39,051 nucleotides of DNA from Streptomyces sp. ISL-100 (GTDB taxonomy: Bacteria > Actinomycetota > Actinomycetes > Streptomycetales > Streptomycetaceae): the NCBI RefSeq assembly GCF_018614615.1, contig NZ_JAGGOK010000102.1, positions 1 to 39,051 of the forward strand. The letters are read 5' to 3'. This document shows, one piece after another, positions 33,712 to 39,051 of this stretch. The notes beneath the pieces were generated by a model that had not been told where the DNA came from, made no database searches, and saw only the letters and a program-made list of their open reading frames with translations. Positions within the stretch are counted from its first letter, which is position 1. Each line of letters begins with the position of its first letter. The position numbers were made by a program, and so were the translations under genes.

Positions 33712-34104
33712 ATGCCTGAATCGGTTACTTACGAACTGCTGATGGATGGCTTCCATGAGGCATCCAAGATTCTCAATGAGAAGCATTCGACGCTAGCCGC
33801 AGATCCAGTTCTGGCCGGACTGGCAAAACTGGTGGGGCGGGACCCGGCGTCGGGCGACGTAAAGCTTGCTGTATTGCAGGTACTCGACTCGCAGGAGTTT
33901 TCCGCAGCTGCCGAAGTTATTCAGTACTTTGCGCAGATGTTCAGGTGGAGCTGGCTTGAAGCGGAGGTTGGGAACCGCTACCTCGAAAGTGTTACAAATG
34001 GAGATCGCAGGAAAACTCGACATTATGAGAGGATGTTGGAGGCATTCGCTGAAGACTGGGAGGACCGCGATCTATTTCCCAGCCTAAATGTTAGGGAACG
34101 GTAG
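33712..34104 (+). CDS. Likely cognate immunity protein
   Basis: 130 aa, 48 bp after the toxin, with GAAAGAGGG about 6 nt before ATG. It is mostly helical (YELLMDGFHEASKILNEKHS, VLDSQEFSAAAEVIQYFAQM, FRWSWLEAEVGNRYLESVTN, RRKTRHYERMLEAFAEDWED). It is clearly lower in GC than the rest of the island, as is the toxin tail, a usual sign of toxin-immunity pairs being exchanged as cassettes. No family recognised; the role is inferred from position and size. A hairpin terminator follows. Confidence 0.65.
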   Translation: MPESVTYELLMDGFHEASKILNEKHSTLAADPVLAGLAKLVGRDPASGDVKLAVLQVLDSQEFSAAAEVIQYFAQMFRWSWLEAEVGNRYLESVTNGDRRKTRHYERMLEAFAEDWEDRDLFPSLNVRER

Positions 34105-34156
34105 GTAGGTTTAAGGTGAGGTGGCAGCAGCGGTGGCCCGCGTTAATATGGATTCT

Positions 34157-34194
34157 CTGAAGCTCCACTGGAACGGTCCTTGGTGGAGCTTCAG
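34157..34194. terminator. Hairpin terminator of the toxin island
   Basis: Perfect 12-bp stem CTGAAGCTCCAC/GTGGAGCTTCAG with a 14-nt loop, 52 nt after the immunity stop. Confidence 0.75.
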
Positions 34195-34324
34195 GATCTC
34201 TTGACGGCAACAGTGACGGTAACGAGTGGCCACGACGCCACGATTAGGAATATCCTTCAGCCTCCTGCTCCGAATCCACGAGTCGGTCACGCCCAGGCTC
34301 GGGGACACACCGGGGGCGGCGCCC

Positions 34325-34552
34325 TTACATCATCGTGCCGGGGCGTCGGATGTCCGCGTAAATACGGGCCTTCACCCCAGGAACTCCGGGCTCGCGGCGT
34401 ACCGGGGCGACGCCGGCAGTGGCCCACCATTCCCCGAGGCCAGCCATGACAGCGTGGACGGTTGCCTCGTCGGCGGCGGTGATGTCCAGGACGACGAGGC
34501 CGGGCTGGCTGACGCGCTGTTCGTCGATCTTCTCCGTACTCTTGGCCGACGC
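34325..34552 (-). pseudogene. DUF6207-family protein, start codon lacking
   Basis: The minus strand reads KSTEKIDEQRVSQPGLVVLD, then ITAADEATVHAVMAGLGEWW, ATAGVAPVRREPGVPGVKAR and IYADIRRPGTMM with a stop. This is the DUF6207 pattern (I-x-E-x-H-V-x-[EQ]-P-G-L-[VL]-V-[LV]-D-[VI]-T-A-A-D-[ED]-x-T). Proteins of this family are about 70-90 aa, of unknown role, abundant on Streptomyces arms and plasmids. Here no ATG, GTG or TTG in frame is found at the expected place, and the upstream sequence is transposase debris. It is therefore marked as a remnant; an unusual start cannot be excluded. Confidence 0.6.
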
Positions 34553-34619
34553 TGCCCTGGCCTCCAGTGGTTCGCAGGGTGCCCATATCCCACCCGTATG
34601 TGTCGTCCGGGCCTGCCTG

Positions 34620-34843
34620 TGCGGCGAGCCGGTTTCTGCCGGATGCAATTGGCTTTGGCCGCGGAGAGTCCGATGCGTAGGGGCAGTCCGTCCGCGTCGC
34701 ACAGGACATGCATCGATGCTCGCGACTCCGCCGCCTTGCGGACGCACGCGAGCCGACGGCAACAACGGCTCCACGAGCTCCCACAAACCATCCGGAACAA
34801 TCCATCCCCACTGTCCGCTCCCCATGCCCAGAACAACTGCCAA
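34620..34843 (-). pseudogene. IS5-family transposase remnant
   Basis: Pieces in two minus frames: WGWIVPDGLWELVEPLLPSA (N-terminal DUF4096-like start) and MHVLCDADGLPLRIGLSAAK (sequence flanking the second catalytic Asp region). The roughly 100 residues between them, with the first Asp, are deleted, and nothing of the C-terminus remains. Not related at high identity to the IS5 copy that follows. Confidence 0.55.
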
Positions 34844-34966
34844 CTGGCCATATAGGACACGATCTTAGTTAGAGGGCACGCACAAATTCCTGTGCCATGA
34901 ACTAGGCCAGGTCGGCCTGGCGTAACGGCGTCACAAATCTGGGATCCCTAAGAGCTCGTAACACGA

Positions 34967-35775
34967 TCATGGACTGAGCTTCTTGAGTCGTCGCCAGCAG
35001 ATCAGGCTGCAGGCCAAGGAGATGAAGGCGTCGTGGAGTTCTGTGCGGCGTTCCCATCGAACAGCGAGGCGTTTGAAGTGGTGGAGCAGAGCGAAGGTCT
35101 GCTCGACGACATAGCGGAGTTTGCCCAGGTCCTTGATGTTCGGGGCGCCTTTGCAGGAGATGACGGGCAGGATCCGGCGCTTACGGAGCTCTTCGCGGAT
35201 GGGGTTGGAGTCGTAGCCCTTGTCGCCGAGCAGCGCCTCGGGACGTCGGCGGGGACGGCCGGGGCGACCCGCCACCGGTGGGATGCCGTCGACCAGGGCG
35301 AGGGTCTGCGTGACGTCGTTGACGTTGGCAGCGGTGGTGATGACCTTGAGCGGGGTGCCGCGTCCGTCGCAGATCAGGTGGTGCTTGCTGCCCGTCTTGC
35401 GCCGGTCGACCGGCGACGGACCGGTGTCGGCACCCCCTTTTTCGCGCGGATGTGAGAACCATCCACGCACGCCCGCGACCAGTCGAGTTCGCCGGCCGCG
35501 TTCAACTCGGAGAGCAGGATTCGGTGCAGTTGGTCGAAGACGCCGGCCTGCTGCCACCGCTCCAGGCGACGCCAGCACGTCTGCCCGGAACCGAACCCCA
35601 GCTCCAGCGGCAGCAGTTGCCAGGCAATGTCGTTGCAGAGGACATACAGGATGCCCTGCAGACAGAGCCGGTCCGCCACCGGCCGTGGCCCTGGCGACCA
35701 CTCGGGCCATGGCGGCAACAACGGCTCGATCAGCGCCCACAAGTTCGGCCTTGGTACTGGTGGGCTCTCGTATTC
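34967..35775 (-). CDS. IS5-family (IS427-like) transposase, two frames joined by frameshift
   Basis: The first frame, from about 35775, reads LWALIEPLLPPWPEWSPGPR, then YVLCNDIAWQLLPLELGFGS, SGQTCWRRLERWQQAGVFDQ and ends its useful part at CVDGSHIRAKKG. The second frame picks up at once: ADTGPSPVDRRKTGSKHHLI, then CDGRGTPLKVITTAANVNDV, LLGDKGYDSNPIREELRKR, and YVVEQTFALLHHFKRLAVRW to the stop. DDE residues are VDGSH, GDKGYD and VEQTFA. The switch occurs on an A5G5 run (35433-35442), the kind of site used for programmed -1 frameshifting in IS427-type elements, so the element may be intact. The start codon is not obvious; it lies against the 3' end of the integrase gene. Confidence 0.8.
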
Positions 35776-37315
35776 AACTGTCGCCAGTGCCCCGAGGAAC
35801 CCAGCCCGCTGGTGACCGTGCGTGATCCCCAGGGGCGTATCGGCTCCATGTCCCGCCGGTCTCGTTGCGGAGCCGGGTGGTGGTCTTGTCGTGGTAGCCG
35901 AGGGCCTCTGCGACGACGGGGGCAGGCATCTCCAGGAGTTGTTGCCGGATCGCGGCGCCGCGGGCGGCTGCGGCCGGGACGCCCACCTTGTTGAGGAGCG
36001 CGGACAGGTGGTCGGGGCGGAACGGCTGGCCTGCCCGGCGGCCGGGGAAGAGCCAGCGGGAGGCCGGGTTGGTGGCGGTGTCCATGTTGCCGCGGTTCGC
36101 AATGTGCTCCACCAGCAGGGAGTCGACCGGTGCGGGGACGGGCGAAGCCGGTTCTCCGAGCCGTAGAAGTACGGCGTCTCCGTCGCGGAGCACGTCGTCG
36201 ATGGTGAGCCGGACGACCCTGCTCAAAGGCTGCGCGTAGAGGAGCACGATGACGCCGGCGACGCGGAGGAACATCGGTATCTCCCTGTCGGCCAGCAGCC
36301 GTCCCAGGGCGTCCAGGCGCTCGTCCTCGCTCAGCGCGGCTCGTCGGGTTGCCTTCATCGCGGGTATGGAGAGCGAGCGTCGGCAATGGCGGCCCTGCAT
36401 GGCCCAGTTGAGGAAGGCTCTCAAACAGGTGCGGCCGTGCTCGCTGTTCTCGGCCCACCAGGCGTCGATGTCAATCTGGGAGCAGGAGGCAAGGGTGGTG
36501 CTCCGCTCGCCAAGCCAGTCAAGGAAGGACGTCGCGTACTTGACCTGTTCGGCGGCGAAACGACGGATGCTCGGTGTGATGTGGCTCTGTTCGGCGCGGG
36601 CCCGCAGCCGGGGCAGGACGCGCCAGGTCACGAAGAGCCGGACCGTTTTGACGTGCTCGGGGTTCTCGATCTCGGTCAGATGACCGAGGAGCCAGCGCTG
36701 GAAGGAGCAGATGTACTTGTCGACCGCGGGCAGGACCCCGCTTGCCATCAGGAGTTCTTCGAGGTGAGCCGCTGACCGCCAGGGCTGGAGTTCGTGGAAG
36801 GCGTCATGGGTCAACGGGATCTGGCCGAGGCCGAGCTGCCGCAGCCTCTGCGAGGGGTTCCCCGGCTGGTCGTGGCGCAGGGCCAGCCAGGCCACTCCAC
36901 TGCTGAGCTTGTCCATCGCCACGAGCAGGTCAAACAGCGGGACCAGCTCGGGGCGGACCCGGCCGGTGCCGTCGTCGAGGAGGGCGGTGAGCCGGTCAGA
37001 GAGTGTGCAGCGTTCGCAAAGCCGTCCGCCCAGGAGCTTGCCTTCGAAGCCGCAGCGCGAGCAGTCGAAGGACTGGGAGAAGCCGGCGCAGGTCGTGCAG
37101 ATCGCGGCGCTGTCGCCGGTCCGGAGCCCGGGAAGGGCGCGGTCCTGGCCGCATCCGGGGCAGGTGCCGCGTGTCCGGACCGCGCGGTCCGAGCAGTTCC
37201 GGCAGACGTATCCGTCGGGCCAGTGGCCAGCCTTGTGCTTGCGGCGGCCGCAGCGGCAGCACTCGGCCATGAACCAGCGCTCGTACTGTTCGTCGGTGGC
37301 GTAGGTCCGGCTCAT
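35774..37315 (-). CDS. Zinc-ribbon integrase-like recombinase (third gene of integrase trio)
   Basis: 513 aa. The N-terminal 110 residues hold repeated Cys pairs (AECCRCGRRKHKAGHWPDGY, VCRNC, GTCPGCGQDRA, ICTTCAGF, FDCSRCGFEGKLL, LCERC), probably three zinc ribbons. The rest resembles tyrosine recombinases: an alpha-helical core-binding part, then VAGVIVLLYAQPLSRVVRLT and, near the end, VVAEALGYHDKTTTRLRNE, where the usual catalytic His/Tyr motif is only partly recognisable. Proteins of this kind follow integrase and XRE genes in many Streptomyces mobile islands. It overlaps the XRE gene by ATGA. Its end is intact, directly against the IS5 element. Confidence 0.75.
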   Translation of the reverse strand: MSRTYATDEQYERWFMAECCRCGRRKHKAGHWPDGYVCRNCSDRAVRTRGTCPGCGQDRALPGLRTGDSAAICTTCAGFSQSFDCSRCGFEGKLLGGRLCERCTLSDRLTALLDDGTGRVRPELVPLFDLLVAMDKLSSGVAWLALRHDQPGNPSQRLRQLGLGQIPLTHDAFHELQPWRSAAHLEELLMASGVLPAVDKYICSFQRWLLGHLTEIENPEHVKTVRLFVTWRVLPRLRARAEQSHITPSIRRFAAEQVKYATSFLDWLGERSTTLASCSQIDIDAWWAENSEHGRTCLRAFLNWAMQGRHCRRSLSIPAMKATRRAALSEDERLDALGRLLADREIPMFLRVAGVIVLLYAQPLSRVVRLTIDDVLRDGDAVLLRLGEPASPVPAPVDSLLVEHIANRGNMDTATNPASRWLFPGRRAGQPFRPDHLSALLNKVGVPAAAARGAAIRQQLLEMPAPVVAEALGYHDKTTTRLRNETGGTWSRYAPGDHARSPAGWVPRGTGDS

Positions 37316-37647
37316 GCGTCGGGCAGGATGCGAGCCGCGCGGGGCCGCAGTTTCGCGACGTTCGCGGGCGGGGTGGGAAGGTCGCCGGTGGCCGTCTTGC
37401 GGACCCCCGCGTTCTCGGCGGTGGTGGCCACCAGGTCGGCCGGGGTGCAGGAGAGGATATCGCAGAGCGCGGCCATGACCTGCAACGACATCCGTTCCGG
37501 GGTGCCGGAGACCAGGCGGTGGACCTGGGAGGCGGACAGGTCGATCCCGCGCTCGCGCAGCAGCGGGACCAGCTCGGTGGCCGTGAAGATCTGGTGCTTG
37601 GCCATGACCTCGCGCAGCCGCCAGGTGTAGCCGACTTTGCGCTTCAT
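37312..37647 (-). CDS. XRE-family HTH regulator (middle gene of integrase trio)
   Basis: 111 aa, Cro/C1-type: TWRLREVMAKHQIFTATELV, PLLRERGIDLSASQVHRLVS, then GTPERMSLQVMAALCDILSC, TPADLV. This is the short HTH form with the family's A-L-C-D-[IVA]-L-x-[CV]-[TS]-[PV]-[AG]-D-L end. It overlaps both neighbours by ATGA and so is translated with them. Likely represses the operon or guides directionality; the GCATC-type palindromes upstream of the first integrase are natural candidate targets. Confidence 0.85.
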   Translation of the reverse strand: MKRKVGYTWRLREVMAKHQIFTATELVPLLRERGIDLSASQVHRLVSGTPERMSLQVMAALCDILSCTPADLVATTAENAGVRKTATGDLPTPPANVAKLRPRAARILPDA

Positions 37648-38771
37648 GCTTTCCTCCCGCTTCGGGCGGCCTGGAGGGCCGCGGCGATGGTGTCGTCCAG
37701 GTGTCGGCGCAGGGTGCGGGTGCGGAAGTCCGAGGACACGCAGGTGTAGATGGAGGTGGTGCTGGCGTGTTCGTGGCCGACTTGTTCCTGGACGAAGCGG
37801 GGGTCCCAGCCGTCTTCGATCAGGTGGGTGACGTAGGACCTTCGCAGCGAGTGGAAGTCCAGGCCGTCGTCCAGGCCGAGGGCTTCGCGGTATGCCTTGA
37901 AGCGGGAGTTGATCCGCTGGCAGCCGATCCGCAGGCCCCGTTCGGACGGCCAGGCGGCCGGATTGCCGTCGATCCCGAAGTGGGGGCGAACTTCGGTGAA
38001 CCACTCGTCCAGGACGTCAGGGGTCCAGTCGAACACCGTGAGGACTCCGCGGCGCTTGGGCGGCGAGCCCTTCTTGGCCTTGCCGAACCGCACCTGGCAC
38101 CGGCCGTACTCGCCGAACTCGACCCCGTGGGGGTTCCGGCCGAAGTCGGCCGCGTCGAGCATCCGTGTTTCGTTACGCCGGGTTCCGTAGGCGTAGGCGG
38201 TCTTGAAGACGGTGGCGTCCCGGAACGCGGGCAGCCAGCCCTTGCGGCCCAGCGAGCGGATGCGGGCGACCTCGTCGTCGCAGTGGGCGAAGAAGGCGTG
38301 CAGTTCAGCCTTGGTGAACGCGCGCTTCTTCGGGTCGGACTCGTTGTCCTGAACGTGTACCGCGGTGTTCCACTCGTGCACCACCTGGATCGGGTGAGTG
38401 CCGAAGCGTTCTTCGCAGGTCGCGGGCCATTCGTAGAGAGGATCAGTCACGAAGTGGCAGAAGGATCGGACCGCCTCGGAGTACGAACGGATCGTCGAGC
38501 GCTTCAGATCGCGCAGTGAGCGCAGGTCTCCGAGCCACTCGTCGACCATCGCCGGCGTCCAGTTCCACGGGTAGGTGTTCACGTACGCGGTGAACGCCTT
38601 CACCGTGTTCTCCCGGCCCTCCACGGTCGTGCGGGCCAGGTTCCGCGCCAGCTGCTGATTGGCGAACCCGGTCAGCATCGCCGTGAAGACCTGTTCCTCC
38701 GGCCGCAGCAGCGCGACCCCGTCCACCAGGAGCAATCTCGCCGCACCTGGTATCGACCCGTTGAACCCCAC
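37644..38771 (-). CDS. Tyrosine recombinase/integrase (first gene of integrase trio)
   Basis: 375 aa from a GTG. Catalytic residues are visible: Arg198 in AYGTRRNETRM, a Lys in the beta-hairpin FGKAKKGSPP, His307 and Arg310 in LDFHSLRRSYVTHLI, His333 in QVGHEHASTTS and nucleophile Tyr342 in TSIYTCVSSDF. The SAM-like core-binding domain is at about residues 30-125 (NLARTTVEGRENTVKAFTAY, STIRSYSEAVRSF). It cuts and rejoins DNA through a 3'-phosphotyrosine. It heads a three-gene coupled operon with the XRE and zinc-ribbon genes, a common unit of Streptomyces integrative elements. The GTG has GGTGG only about 4 nt upstream, so a slightly later start is possible. Confidence 0.9.
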   Translation of the reverse strand: MGFNGSIPGAARLLLVDGVALLRPEEQVFTAMLTGFANQQLARNLARTTVEGRENTVKAFTAYVNTYPWNWTPAMVDEWLGDLRSLRDLKRSTIRSYSEAVRSFCHFVTDPLYEWPATCEERFGTHPIQVVHEWNTAVHVQDNESDPKKRAFTKAELHAFFAHCDDEVARIRSLGRKGWLPAFRDATVFKTAYAYGTRRNETRMLDAADFGRNPHGVEFGEYGRCQVRFGKAKKGSPPKRRGVLTVFDWTPDVLDEWFTEVRPHFGIDGNPAAWPSERGLRIGCQRINSRFKAYREALGLDDGLDFHSLRRSYVTHLIEDGWDPRFVQEQVGHEHASTTSIYTCVSSDFRTRTLRRHLDDTIAAALQAARSGRKA

Positions 38772-38791
38772 CTATCCACCACTCTCCGTGA

Positions 38792-38808
38792 CTCGCATCA
38801 GATGCGAG
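38792..38808. promoter_or_regulatory. Operator candidate CTCGCATCAGATGCGAG
   Basis: Perfect dyad with 7-bp arms around CAG, 21 bp upstream of the integrase start. One of three GCATC-N-ATGC-type sites in the upstream 230 bp. Confidence 0.55.
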
Positions 38809-38813
38809 AAAAC

Positions 38814-38826
38814 CGCATCCTATGCG
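38814..38826. promoter_or_regulatory. Operator candidate CGCATCCTATGCG
   Basis: Second dyad of the series (CGCAT-CCT-ATGCG), centred about 20 bp, roughly two helical turns, from the first, as expected for cooperative repressor binding. Confidence 0.5.
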
Positions 38827-38971
38827 AGCCGCCAGAGAACCCACAGGTCAGCCCCCTGGGCAAGTGGCAACAAGACCCTGCCGACCGCTATCGTCACCGG
38901 TGACGCAGGCACCCAACTCCACGGAATCACACTGCGGTTGATGCCCTCACCGGGGTCAGTTCGCATACCGT

Positions 38972-38999
38972 CGCCAATTCGCATCCGATGCAATTGGCG
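38972..38999. promoter_or_regulatory. Nested palindrome around GCATCCGATGC
   Basis: The inner dyad GCAT-CCG-ATGC is enclosed by CGCCAATT and AATTGGCG, giving a larger imperfect palindrome. It could be a third operator or a core site for the integrase (attachment site). Confidence 0.45.
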
Positions 39000-39051
39000 G
39001 CGCTTGGACCAACGGAACAGTCAGTATCGGTGAGATTGATCTTGGTCGGCT

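Noticed and set aside
1..39051. tRNA, rRNA or CRISPR arrays
   Set aside because: No tRNA-like cloverleaf, no rRNA signature and no regularly spaced repeats were seen on reading both strands.

Overview
The window is very GC-rich, uses GTG as well as ATG starts, and carries families typical of Streptomyces and close relatives: a Tap-like telomere protein, a type VII-secreted Rhs toxin, small secreted coat-like proteins, DUF6207 and IS1380/IS5/IS605 transposases. It reads as accessory DNA from a Streptomyces chromosome arm or large plasmid. There are no rRNA, tRNA or CRISPR loci and no housekeeping operons. Intact genes lie among many truncated or frameshifted ones, so it is a graveyard with a few live islands.

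Layout. 0-6 kb: tail of a coiled-coil protein, a crcB tail, an LCM-type methyltransferase, a gutted ketoacyl synthase, a membrane acyltransferase, a P-loop kinase remnant, a small membrane protein and a conserved actinomycete protein. 6-9 kb: an IS605-type element (TnpA intact, TnpB frameshifted and lacking its RuvC Glu) abutting a truncated IS1380 transposase. 9-11 kb: a small secreted-protein gene with a promoter-side 62-bp repeat, a 523-bp element bounded by 33-bp inverted repeats, and the second copy of a structured non-coding element first seen at 4.3 kb. 11-15 kb: a broken subtilase locus, ligase and other fragments, and a HEAT-like protein. 15-20.5 kb: dienelactone hydrolase with a hairpin over its ribosome site, a frameshifted secreted ricin-lectin protein, a decayed UvrD-like helicase and a decayed thioredoxin.

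20.6-27.7 kb is the most interesting part. An XRE/Tap-like replication module is fused by recombination to the 3' side of a RiPP-type regulator. Divergent from that regulator lies a 42-aa acidic peptide gene, an asparagine-synthetase-like enzyme (frameshifted as read) and an ABC exporter. This resembles a lasso-type cluster but has no leader-binding or protease gene, so it is a candidate for an unusual peptide pathway.

28-34 kb is a polymorphic-toxin island: an SseB-like protein, a WXG-type partner with a YxxxE signal, a type VII/Rhs toxin read in three successive frames, an unassigned C-terminal toxin domain and a likely immunity gene, closed by a terminator. 34-39 kb holds DUF6207 and IS5 debris, a frameshifting IS5 transposase, and a translationally coupled integrase-XRE-zinc-ribbon integrase trio preceded by repeated GCATC-type palindromes.
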